Shown here in pieces: positions 21,907-29,900 of a stretch of 32,136 nucleotides of DNA. The number at the start of each line of letters is the position of its first letter. Positions within the stretch are counted from its first letter, which is position 1. Source of the DNA: Planctomycetota bacterium (GTDB taxonomy: Bacteria > Planctomycetota > MHYJ01 > JACPTZ01); assembly GCA_016192525.1 (NCBI GenBank), contig JACPTZ010000114.1, forward strand, positions 1 to 32,136, given 5' to 3'. Made by a program: the position numbers and the translations under genes. Below the pieces are notes generated by a model. That model was not told the DNA's origin and did not search any database. It saw nothing but the letters and a program-made list of their open reading frames with translations.

Positions 21907-23207
21907 CCCAACCCACAAACCCAAACATGAAAAGTGAGACCCTGACCCTGCTCGCCGTGCTGATCGTCGCGGCGCTGGCCTACACCGTCACGGCCCAAGC
22001 AAGTCCCCTCGACTTCGTCCTGGAGCCGATCGCCCGCCTCGATATCGCCGGGACCCACCTCCGGTACCACCTCGCCGTGGACGCCATCCTCTTCTTCGCC
22101 CTCTTCCTGGCACTCTCTCAGATCACGCTCCGGGGACAGTTCCCCGGCCGCGCGGGAGGCGTGCTCGTGTTCGCGGTCGCCACGGCCCTCACGATCTCCC
22201 TCCTCCTTGCGGAGAGCGCCGTAGGGTTTAGCCTCCGCGACTTCGGTCCCGTGGCCGCGGCCCTCTTCGTGGCCATCTTCGCCGTGGTCCTCTATCGCTT
22301 CGTGTCGCACCTGGGCCTCGGCATCATCGGCTCCGGCGCCCTCGCCGTGGCGATCGCCTGGTTCGGCGCCCGCGCCGCCGCCCCCACCCTCCTCGCCTAT
22401 GCCTTTCCCGCCTCCGTGCTCGCGTGGCTGAACCTCGGGGCCGTCACCGCCGTGCTCGTCTTCGTCGGCCGCGCCGGGGCGACACTCTTCCACGGGAAGG
22501 ACATCATGCTCGGACAGGCCGCGGATGCGCTCCGGCGTCCGCTCGCCGCACTCCGCGAGCGATCCCTGCCCGACGAGGAGGCCCGACACCTCGAACAGGA
22601 ACGTGGCGCCGTCAGCGGCTTCCTCTCCCGCATCGTCGACCGACCCTGGAAGGACAGCGCCGAAATCCTGGCCGACCTCGTCGCGATCCGCAAGGCGATC
22701 GAGCGATTCGGGTCGAGCCGTCAGGCGCGGTCGCTCATCGCGGAGAAGATCCGCGCCATCGCCGCCCGCGAGCATGTCGTCCTCGAACGGTTGAAGATCC
22801 TCGGGGAGTTGAACACCCGCCTTCGGGCCTTCGACCTGCGTCTGCTGACGCGACTCCGATCCGCCTACGACGGACTCTCCGACGAGGAACGGGAGAGGGT
22901 CAAGGCCGTCTTCGCCCGGGAGGTGCAGAAGCTCTCCCTCGAGGACAACCTCTCGCGCCTGGAGAAGGAGTTCCTCGGATACGACGCCGGGTTCCGCGAC
23001 GCGCTGGAGCACGTCGTGGCCGGGTTGCGACTCGGTCAGACCTCGCAGGCCCGGGAGTGGGTCGATCGCGCCATCCGGGCCGAGGGACGAGCGGAGGAAC
23101 TCATGGAGGAGATCGACCGCCTCGAAGAACAGGTGAAGGCGCTGACGAAGGTTCCGCTCTCGGAACTCCACATGGAGCGCGTGGAGCAGGGCGTGCTCTT
23201 TCCGTAG
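21903..23207 (+). CDS. Membrane protein with long C-terminal coiled coil
   Basis: 434 residues. The ATG at 21903 has AGGAGG nine bases upstream. About six hydrophobic helices lie in the first 210 residues, starting with LLAVLIVAALAYTVTA and ending with LNLGAVTAVLVFVGRAGATL. The rest (about 225-434) is soluble, highly charged and helical, with heptad-like stretches such as RAEELMEEIDRLEEQVKAL near the end. It is probably an inner-membrane anchor with a cytoplasmic rod. It is followed, 117 bp on, by the Orc1/Cdc6-like ATPase on the same strand. The pairing hints at a membrane-tethered AAA+ machine, but no family is recognised and the function is open. Confidence 0.7.
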   Translation: MTQPTNPNMKSETLTLLAVLIVAALAYTVTAQASPLDFVLEPIARLDIAGTHLRYHLAVDAILFFALFLALSQITLRGQFPGRAGGVLVFAVATALTISLLLAESAVGFSLRDFGPVAAALFVAIFAVVLYRFVSHLGLGIIGSGALAVAIAWFGARAAAPTLLAYAFPASVLAWLNLGAVTAVLVFVGRAGATLFHGKDIMLGQAADALRRPLAALRERSLPDEEARHLEQERGAVSGFLSRIVDRPWKDSAEILADLVAIRKAIERFGSSRQARSLIAEKIRAIAAREHVVLERLKILGELNTRLRAFDLRLLTRLRSAYDGLSDEERERVKAVFAREVQKLSLEDNLSRLEKEFLGYDAGFRDALEHVVAGLRLGQTSQAREWVDRAIRAEGRAEELMEEIDRLEEQVKALTKVPLSELHMERVEQGVLFP

Positions 23208-23324
23208 GGTCGCGGTTCGGAGATGATGCCGGAATGGCCCCGGAAAGAGCGGCCGAGGCATGGTGCCTAACCGCGGTCTGCAGGGTGCAGTGAGGAGTGC
23301 AGTGGAGTGGATGCGTGAGGAGAA

Positions 23325-24416
23325 ATGGACATCGACCGATACCTGGCCGCGAAGAAGGAGGACCTGACCCGAAAGACGTCGGTCGTGAGGAACTTCAACG
23401 TCTTCGACCTCTCCTACGTGCCGGAGCAGCCGCTCCTCCGCGAGGAGGCGAAGGCGATCATCGACGCGATCATGCGGTACGACCACACGGGGATACCGAA
23501 CAACCTCCTCATCCACGGCGCCCGGGGGTCGGGCAAGACGGTGATGCTGCGTTACCTCGCCCGGGCGCTTCAGGGGAAGATCGCGGCCGAGATCCTCTAT
23601 GTGTCGTGCCGGCAGCACAACACCTCGTTCAAGATCCTCGCGCACCTCGTGGGGATTCCGCCGCGCGGACTGGCGCACTCCGAGATGCAGAGGCGGTTCG
23701 AGGAGCTTCACCCGGGGCGGTGCGTGGTGGTTCTGGACGAGATCGACCTGATGTCGAGCAAGGACCCGCGCTACGAGATCCTCTACTTCCTCTCCCGCAA
23801 TCCGCGGAACTACTCGACGGTCATGCTGAGCAACAATCACCGCTTCATGAGTCTGCTGGACGAATCGGCCCGGTCGAGTTTGCAAGCGGAGTCGATCCTC
23901 TTCCGGAAGTACAACGCCGGGGAGGTCTGTGAGATCCTGCACCAGCGCGTGGCGGACGGCCTCCGGCAGTCCCCGGCGCCGGGGATCATCGAGGAGATCG
24001 CCGCGCTCACGACATCGAGGACGGAGTCGGACATCCGGGTGGCGATCAAGGGGCTCTACTACACCGTCACCGAGCCGCACTTCTCGATCGGACAGAGTTT
24101 CGAGCGGGCGCAGCGGGACGTCTGCATCGACGTGACGAACGACCTGAACGATCACACCCTGCTCGTCCTGAAGGCGGTGGGGGAGCGGCAGAAGGAGAAC
24201 GTGCGGGACGTCTACCAGGCGTACGCCGTCTCGTGTCGCCAACGAGGGGAGAAGCCGTACTCGTACAGCCACTTCTACACGACGCTGGGCTACCTCCAGT
24301 CGCTGAACCTGATCCTGATGGTGGCGACGAAGGTCCACCGCGCGATTGCGAAGAGGGCGGAGTTGTTGATCGACGAGCGGGTCCTGGACGCGGTCGTGAA
24401 GCACCGCTTTGGGTAG
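23325..24416 (+). CDS. Orc1/Cdc6-like AAA+ ATPase
   Basis: 363 residues; GAGGAG lies just before the ATG. FDLSYVPEQPLLREEAKAI matches the 'Y.P..lphRe.ei' opening of Orc1/Cdc6. Walker A is GARGSGKT (65-72), Walker B VVVLDEID (134-141), sensor 1 is LSNNHRF (169-174) and sensor 2 is SDIRVAI (R238). SSLQAESILFRKYNAGEVCEILHQR matches the lid helix block '(F/L)..Y....l..IL..R'. The C-terminal 95 residues, with SYSHFYTTLGYLQSLNLI, fit the winged-helix domain that in archaea binds replication origins. Such proteins are normal in archaea and rare in bacteria, where they are usually plasmid- or element-borne. All other genes here are bacterial, so transfer is likely. DNA binding and an interaction with the upstream membrane protein are inference. 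Confidence 0.82.
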   Translation: MDIDRYLAAKKEDLTRKTSVVRNFNVFDLSYVPEQPLLREEAKAIIDAIMRYDHTGIPNNLLIHGARGSGKTVMLRYLARALQGKIAAEILYVSCRQHNTSFKILAHLVGIPPRGLAHSEMQRRFEELHPGRCVVVLDEIDLMSSKDPRYEILYFLSRNPRNYSTVMLSNNHRFMSLLDESARSSLQAESILFRKYNAGEVCEILHQRVADGLRQSPAPGIIEEIAALTTSRTESDIRVAIKGLYYTVTEPHFSIGQSFERAQRDVCIDVTNDLNDHTLLVLKAVGERQKENVRDVYQAYAVSCRQRGEKPYSYSHFYTTLGYLQSLNLILMVATKVHRAIAKRAELLIDERVLDAVVKHRFG

Positions 24417-24441
24417 AGAGAGTGGAGTGGAGGAGTGGGGG

Positions 24442-24526
24442 CCGTTCGTAGTGCGCCCCCGCCACACGGATGGCGGGCAGGCGTAAGGGCGCATTGTTGT
24501 TTCTGCTGTTGTTGCTGTTGTTGTTT
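24442..24526. repeat. TGCGCCCTTACG repeat, copy B (inverted) plus CAA tract
   Basis: On the minus strand this reads (CAA)n, GCGCCCTTACG, a 27-base insert holding the CGCCATCCGTGTGGCGG hairpin module, then GCACTACGAACGG. Copy A at 19445-19473 has only four bases in place of the 27-base insert. The triplet tract on this side is 24494-24526. Confidence 0.7.
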
Positions 24527-24563
24527 CCCTCTCCCCCGGAGGGGGAGAGGGTAGGGTGAGGGG
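24527..24563. repeat. CCCTCTCCC-type hairpin repeat, copy 2
   Basis: CCCTCTCCCCC (24527-24537) pairs perfectly with 24541-24551 around GGA, then GTAGGGTGAGGGGG follows. It is the inverse of the repeat at 21777-21836. Confidence 0.75.
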
Positions 24564-24878
24564 GAGAGCGTTGATCGTAGATCTATCGCAGATAGAGAGT
24601 AGTGACTCATCTACTCTACTCTCTCTCCTCCTCCCTTCCCGACATCGCAGCGACTATTCAGTCTCGCCGTTCTCCTCGTCGAGCCGTTCCGTACAAGGCT
24701 CGCGGGGCGGACCAGGCGGCCGCTCCTCGCGGAGGAGCTGGATCACTAAGGCTTTCGGCTCCGCGAGCACTGGATCGAGCCAGCGGGCGCGCAGTCTCAT
24801 CGACTAGGTCCGCTCCACCGAACTCCGACCTATTGCTCGCCCCGTTCTACGGTCGCGCAGACAGAAGGGCTCAAACGT

Positions 24879-25296
24879 GGCTCATCCGGCAAATGAGTAC
24901 TTCGGCACACTCTCTCCAGGCGGAAGAGGAAACCGCAGAACGCCAGGAACGCCCAACGCCCATCCCCAAGACTTCAACGCAAAGGCGCGAAGGCGCGGGG
25001 AACAACAACAGAGACGTTCATCTTGGGGAACAACAGCAACATCGGAAGGCGGGCGAATCCGGCTTCCGCAGTGCCGTGGAGACACCTTTGCCGGATTCTT
25101 TCCGTTGTTGTTGTTGTAGACCACGGAGTCCTCTGTCGTTGTTCCCAGCGCCCTTGCGCCTCCGCGTCTTTGCGTTGAAAGGAGAGGCCCAGTGCCACAG
25201 GGCGCTCTTGGGGCGACTGGGCGGTTCCCTTCCGTGAATTCGGTGGCAGAGACTTCGCCCCGCCGGACGAAAAAGTACTCATTTGCCGGATGAGCC
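24879..25296. mobile_element. 418-bp non-autonomous element with 24-bp perfect inverted ends
   Basis: The first 24 bases (starting GGCTCATCCGGCAAATGAG) and the last 24 (25273-25296) are perfect inverse copies. Each end is itself a small hairpin (CTCAT ... ATGAG). Inside, an imperfect inverted pair starts AACGCAAAGGCGCG on the left and ends CGCGTCTTTGCGTT on the right, with GTTGTT/AACAAC runs between. TCAAAC occurs directly after the right end (25297-25302) and two bases before the left end (24871-24876), possibly a degraded target duplication. No gene is inside. The rest of 24417-25328 is repeat DNA and pyrimidine-rich sequence without a gene. Confidence 0.7.
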
Positions 25297-25328
25297 TCAA
25301 ACTTGCCTTTTCCGATGCTCACAGGATT

Positions 25329-25991
25329 TCAGCGCGCCTTAACCTCGTGTGTCGCACGAGACAACCTCCAGAAGAGGAGTCCAGATAGGCCGGCGATGGC
25401 AACCAATGCGCCTAGATACTGGAACACGCTCAGCCCCAGAGAGTCTCGAGGCGCGTCATCACGACAAAAACCCAGCACAAGGCGCTTCATGCCATAACAG
25501 GCGAGGAATAGGAAAAAGTTGGAGGCAAGTGGCCCGAACCGTCTAAGAAGAACCAACAACAGTGCGAATAAGGCTAGGTCGCACGCAGCTGACACCAGTT
25601 GGACCGGGACGCCAAGCACTACCCCAAAGCAGCAGCACGCGCTGAAACAAGCAATGCGCCCAATTGCCAAGCCCACTGGCAGCGCGGTGAAGAGCACACC
25701 AAGAGCCTTACCACCGTCGATCCGCCAATACCGTGTCGCACACCAAATGCACATCGTGGCACCAGCAAGACCGCCGAACATGCTGTGACCTGAAGGCAAG
25801 ATGATCGAACCTGGAACCAGAACACGCAGGAGTTCTGTGATGGCCCGAGAACACAGTATCCCGGCCGAAAGCGCAAGTATGGCCAAGGCCCGAAGAGATG
25901 CAGGAGGTAGTCCCGACTGTCTCCACAATCGGCTGGAAACCAAGAAGGTTACGATTGCACTAACAACCATGAGCCACTCATGCATGGTCAT
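25329..25991 (-). CDS. Prolipoprotein diacylglyceryl transferase (Lgt)-like membrane protein
   Basis: 220 residues from the ATG at 25991; a second ATG two codons on and a TTG upstream are alternatives, and none has a clear ribosome site. Seven or so hydrophobic segments are visible. LPSGHSMFGGLAGA resembles the H-G-G-x-x-G region of Lgt, and GLAIGRIACFSACCCFG resembles the Lgt signature G-R-x-x-x-F-x-x-x-x-x-G, in the cysteine-rich form of distant relatives (GRIGCFLAGCCYG type). Lgt attaches diacylglycerol to lipobox cysteines; three lipoprotein or secreted genes lie nearby on the same strand. Base composition is less GC-rich than in the 1-24 kb part. It could be a specialised homologue, as true Lgt is usually longer (about 260-300). 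Confidence 0.6.
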   Translation of the reverse strand: MTMHEWLMVVSAIVTFLVSSRLWRQSGLPPASLRALAILALSAGILCSRAITELLRVLVPGSIILPSGHSMFGGLAGATMCIWCATRYWRIDGGKALGVLFTALPVGLAIGRIACFSACCCFGVVLGVPVQLVSAACDLALFALLLVLLRRFGPLASNFFLFLACYGMKRLVLGFCRDDAPRDSLGLSVFQYLGALVAIAGLSGLLFWRLSRATHEVKAR

Positions 25992-25996
25992 TCTAA

Positions 25997-26290
25997 GCAC
26001 GCGCCGCAAAAACGCGACGCCTCGCCAAATCCGACCTCCTCGCCCTCGCCGGCTTCGCCAACCTCGACCGCGACGCCTCCACCGATCTCTTCTTCCGCCT
26101 CGTCTGCGCCCGGCATCGCAAACTCTCCACCCTCATCGTCTCCGACCTCCCGTTCAAGGCGTGGTCCGAACTCTTGCCGTCCGAGCCCCAAGCCGTCGCC
26201 AACGTCGATCACCTCATCATCGACCAGGCGAGCATACTCCGATTATTGGGAAAGTCCTTCCGCGTCCCGCGCGACGTCTTCGGGGCACCG
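25997..26290 (+). pseudogene. Decayed IS21-family IstB (helper ATPase) fragment
   Basis: The frame has no start codon; it follows a TAA at 25994. It reads KSDLLALAGFANLDRDASTDLF, FRLVCARHRKLSTLIVSDLPF, KAWSELLPSEPQAVANVDHL and IIDQASILRLLGKSFR. This parallels the C-terminal third of IstB: '(K)-x-D-L-L-[IV]-[ILV]-D-[ED]...', 'RY...STI.TSN.p...W', 'D...AAA..DRL.H', 'I.G.SYR'. Walker B LLVIDE has become LLALAG, and DRLLHH has become DHLIID, so it is not functional. IstA and the N-terminal part of IstB are missing. It marks an old IS21-type insertion at the left part of the low-GC island. Confidence 0.65.
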
Positions 26291-26923
26291 CTCGAGGGAA
26301 AGGGGGCGGTCGCGGGGGGGCGGGGAACGGTCGGCGCGGCACCGACGACTCCGCTGGCCGCGGCGTCCGGTGAGGATGGACGCAGCTTCATCGACGACGC
26401 TGGGAGTGTCGGCGGCGGCTTCCTCATCGGCCACCCCGGTCTCGAAATCGGGTCCGGGGGACGACAAGAAGAGGGGCGAGGAGAAGTCCACGAAGGTTGC
26501 GAACGGGGGGGGCGATCGCTTCGACCGCTCCTTCTCTCCTGTCCGAACTCCTCGCCGACCGACGGCGCACGACTCCACTTGCCAACGGGCGCCACTCGGC
26601 CCGCATCACTCATCCATCGGATCGGCCTGCGTCCAAAGGGCCATTCCAAGCCCCGTCACCTCTTTACGGAGGGCGCAAAAAGACTCCCTGTGAAATCGTC
26701 TCGGGACCCGCCCACCTCCGAAAGGGACCGGCCGACACCCCCGAATCTCAGCAGCAGCAGGCCCTCATCGCCGTCCGGCGAAAAGGGACCAATCTGCGGA
26801 AGCTACCCCCGCGCAAACTCCCGTTCCCACACCCCATCCGAGACCCCTCTGGGCCCCCCCTCGGACAGGCAGGCGACCCACCGGCGGTGTGGCAAGTCGT
26901 TTCCTGATGGTTTCAGACAGAGC
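26291..26923. other. Gene-free stretch beyond the IstB remnant
   Basis: Open frames exist on both strands, but none has coding-like composition or a recognisable motif. The stretch ends at TTTCAGACAGAGCC (26911-26924). That sequence also occurs inverted at 3462-3475 and with one change at 4070-4083, each time at the border of repeat DNA. It may be an insertion-sequence end. Confidence 0.4.
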
Positions 26924-27640
26924 CTAGTGCAGCCTCGAGTCCCGAGGTCGCTGAAGGCAGAAAAAACTACAGGGGAGATTGTCCCTGAATGGCACAAATG
27001 AGGCAGTTTCGAGGGAGTCTGGATTAATCTGAATTCGCCCGGCCAGGTCAAATATTGTAAGATTCTCTCGGACAATCGCCGCTCGTCGTTCGAGTCTAGG
27101 AAGGACGATGAGCCTTGACTTGTCTAGCTGTCGGAGTTCAAAGTGAACTTCACCATCCTTCACCGCGAAGAAGGCGTATGCAGACGTTCCTTGGAGTACC
27201 AGGTGCTTTGTGAGTAGAAACGGTCTCCCATTGATGCTGAACTCCACTCCAGCAAGCCGCTTCTTGAGCTGCTCCAATAATCGTGAGTAGTCTGGACAGT
27301 CGGGAGGCGAGTATGAAACCACACGCACCGAATCCTCCCTCCACCGCCTTTCCTTCAGCAATAGCCGCGGGGCCACATCCGTCCAGGAGACCTTGGACTC
27401 AGCTTCTTTGAGCATGGGCAACACCGTGATGGAAACCTCATACAGGACGATGTTGGGATCTCCTCGATCTCGTCTTTCATAGTCCTCAATCGACTCCAAT
27501 GTGCCATATGCAAAATCCTGAATTGGTATGTTCTTGTGAATGACAGGTTCGTTCCGCACTCCTCCCCTGTCTAGGGAACAGCCTGTTACTGCGAGAAGGC
27601 TTGGGAGAATTGCTAATGAAGCAACTGCGATACCGCGCAT
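26924..27640 (-). CDS. Predicted lipoprotein of unknown function
   Basis: 238 residues from an ATG with GAGGAC upstream. The signal peptide has a lipobox (LAVTGC, cysteine at about residue 21). The mature part is mixed alpha/beta with no motif I recognise. Examples are NIVLYEVSITVLPML, LLEQLKKRLAGVEFSINGRPFLLTKH and GEVHFELRQLDKSRL. The stop codon lies at the edge of a TTTCAGACAGAGCC repeat, so the very end (FCLQRPRDSRLH) may not be original. It follows the large lipoprotein gene by 76 bp on the same strand without a visible promoter between, so the two are probably one transcript. Codon choice is less GC-biased than in the genes before 24.4 kb. Confidence 0.65.
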   Translation of the reverse strand: MRGIAVASLAILPSLLAVTGCSLDRGGVRNEPVIHKNIPIQDFAYGTLESIEDYERRDRGDPNIVLYEVSITVLPMLKEAESKVSWTDVAPRLLLKERRWREDSVRVVSYSPPDCPDYSRLLEQLKKRLAGVEFSINGRPFLLTKHLVLQGTSAYAFFAVKDGEVHFELRQLDKSRLIVLPRLERRAAIVRENLTIFDLAGRIQINPDSLETASFVPFRDNLPCSFFCLQRPRDSRLH

Positions 27641-27716
27641 GATAGTCCTCGATTACCTCAATCCGGGCGCCCACTTCTGCCATGACGGGTACGCAATCGT
27701 CTCGCGTCTGACGCTG

Positions 27717-29900
27717 TCAACGCACTCGAACCTGCCGCTTGAGTTGGACGGGGCCTTGCGCGGTCGGCACTGTTACACAAAGATCATACCAAGTTCGAGG
27801 CTCCATAGACGCGGAGGAGAGGTAACAGTGGATCTTGCCGTTTGCATCAGTCAAAGTGTTCGCGACCGTCGAATTGGAGGCATCTAGAATCTGAACTGGT
27901 GCGGATTGGATTGCAAGCCCCGAGACCGCCATCACCACCTTGGCCTCGAGCTCAACAGTTTGAGTGCCCTCAGAATCACTATTGCTGAGGAATTGATTGA
28001 TTGGAGGCTTGATAATCACAATGATGGGAAAGGCTGAGACGTGGTAGTCTAGTGCACCAATTGGATACTGGATCGCGTCGCGGGTTAGCACAATCTCGTG
28101 ATGTCCTCCTTCGCGCAAGGGCGGAGCCAGAAAGGACAGAGAAGTCTTCTGTTTTGTGAGAATGGTGGCCGCGACGCCTCCCACAGTCAGCGTGCTGACA
28201 TCTCCGAGACTCAGGCCAGAGAGGAGGATCTCAGTCCCCCCTTCCAGGCCCTCAATTCTTTCGGGACTAATTGTGCTCACATGAGGATGCGATGGAGATG
28301 TCCTGAGGGGCAGGGAGGCATAGCCCTTGGTCAGGTCCTTCAGAGTGTACGTGAAACTTGGACCGCGCATGGGCCAAATCAGAGTAAGGATTCCAACGCC
28401 AGAGTTGTCAGGGACGGATGTTCCGAGCGTCGTGCTCTTTCCGTTTGGTGATACCTCAATCAGCGCTACTTGTGATCCAATGACGCCGCGGAAGGGGAGA
28501 GTCCTAGAACCTCTGAATAGAGGCTGGATCGGATAGGGCCGAGTGACTCCCCATTCTGGCCAGAATCTGTAGCCTTGGTATGTGAATCCCGTCGGTGATT
28601 CCGTCCAGTGCGCGACGGGGCCCTCGTGGTCGATTGGTAGGCCGGGTAGGCTATGCATGCCGACCATTTCTTGGTCAATTGAAAACACCTTCATAATTGG
28701 GTACAGCGGAAAGCCAGCCTCGGACTCTGCGTTCGGAGGAATGGTCAGTGTTGGCGAGGCAGCCACGGTATCGACGTATCCGTCCCCGCTGAGATCGAGA
28801 AGTGGAAAGAGCGTTCGCAGTCGAGAGTCAAACACATACAGGTTACCCTTGTGTTGGGTAAAATTTGAAGGGCGGCGCAGACCCGCGAGGTCGTGCAAAG
28901 GAGTGATCGATTCATAACTATTATCTCCATTCAAATTCAGAACCAAATGAATGGTGCCCATTGTCGGAGTGTTCACATCATTCGTCCCACCAATCAGAAA
29001 CGATTCGTGCCCAGAGAGCGACATCAGGCAGGTTACTGCAGCAATACCAGTGTCGATGTCTTGGACCTCACCCGAAGCCAGGTCCATGACGTTTACCACG
29101 GAACGATCAGTCCCAAATGCAAACTCCTCAACAGTCTTGCCGTTCGCCAAATGTCCTGTCTCTCTGGCAGATTCCTCTTCATCGAACTTCACTCCGTCAC
29201 TGTCATCCACCACGCCGTCGTGATTCCGATCCGGGTCCGCGAGAAACTCCAGGTAGAAATTCAATGCAGTCGTTGCGCTCAGAAGCAGATTCTCTGCACA
29301 AGTATCCATGACATCGAGCTTATCCTTACACTCAGTCTTCAGAAAAGCGAAGTGCGCTGGAACTTCAGCCCCGGCCTTGGCCGCGAGAATCGCTATCTTC
29401 CATGCTGTAGCGCACTCTAGCGACTTCTTGTACGCTTCGACCTCATTCTTGGCCTTTTCAATCTTTTTTTCCAGCAAGGATGTCCCAGTCGTGATTTCCT
29501 GGTCAGCGTGAAGAATCTCGTGCATGAGGGTACAAGTGAGGCGCATGAATTCCCAACTGCACTTATAATGCTCGTCTCCAACAAAGAGACTCTTCTTGAT
29601 TTGGATTGTGTCATCGTTCTTTGTGGTCTTTCCATCCATGTGTGTCGTACCTTGAACATTTCCAGGCAGGTTATTGACTTGGAATCGATCAAGATCGGAC
29701 GCCTCGTCAAGTTGTTTCCCGGAGTCGGGATCAATGCCGGAAACGACCTCGATCGCACTCTTGAGCTTCTGTTTCTGGTCATTATTCGGCTGACCACATG
29801 CAGAAACAAATGCGATGATGGTTGCAAGCAGACAGATTACGGATGCGTCAGCCCAGAGATCTTTTCGGGCCGACTGCGGCAACCTGTTGATGCGGATCAT
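27717..29900 (-). CDS. Large lipoprotein with HExxH motif and IPT/TIG-like domain
   Basis: 727 residues. The signal peptide ends in a lipobox (VSACG). Residues about 118-140 contain RLTCTLMHEILHADQE. HEILH is the HExxH zinc-metallopeptidase motif, next to a helix as in gluzincins or metzincins, but the third ligand is not certain. DRNHDGVVDDSDG and LLDLSGDGYVDT look like calcium-binding DxDxDG loops. The region about 255-480 reads as a beta-propeller-like display domain. SPERIEGLEGGTEILLSGLSLGD and TLTVGGVAATIL fit an IPT/TIG immunoglobulin-like domain, and the last 90 residues another beta-sandwich. It is probably a surface or periplasmic enzyme or adhesin. Its ATG overlaps the upstream frame's stop (ATGA). 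Composition is low-GC. Confidence 0.7.
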   Translation of the reverse strand: MIRINRLPQSARKDLWADASVICLLATIIAFVSACGQPNNDQKQKLKSAIEVVSGIDPDSGKQLDEASDLDRFQVNNLPGNVQGTTHMDGKTTKNDDTIQIKKSLFVGDEHYKCSWEFMRLTCTLMHEILHADQEITTGTSLLEKKIEKAKNEVEAYKKSLECATAWKIAILAAKAGAEVPAHFAFLKTECKDKLDVMDTCAENLLLSATTALNFYLEFLADPDRNHDGVVDDSDGVKFDEEESARETGHLANGKTVEEFAFGTDRSVVNVMDLASGEVQDIDTGIAAVTCLMSLSGHESFLIGGTNDVNTPTMGTIHLVLNLNGDNSYESITPLHDLAGLRRPSNFTQHKGNLYVFDSRLRTLFPLLDLSGDGYVDTVAASPTLTIPPNAESEAGFPLYPIMKVFSIDQEMVGMHSLPGLPIDHEGPVAHWTESPTGFTYQGYRFWPEWGVTRPYPIQPLFRGSRTLPFRGVIGSQVALIEVSPNGKSTTLGTSVPDNSGVGILTLIWPMRGPSFTYTLKDLTKGYASLPLRTSPSHPHVSTISPERIEGLEGGTEILLSGLSLGDVSTLTVGGVAATILTKQKTSLSFLAPPLREGGHHEIVLTRDAIQYPIGALDYHVSAFPIIVIIKPPINQFLSNSDSEGTQTVELEAKVVMAVSGLAIQSAPVQILDASNSTVANTLTDANGKIHCYLSSASMEPRTWYDLCVTVPTAQGPVQLKRQVRVR

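Noticed and set aside
23325-24416. An archaeal origin for the whole window because of the Orc1/Cdc6-like gene
   Set aside because: Sigma-54 activator and promoter, RlmN, lipobox lipoproteins with Shine-Dalgarno starts and hybrid kinases are bacterial. Only this gene has an archaeal flavour.
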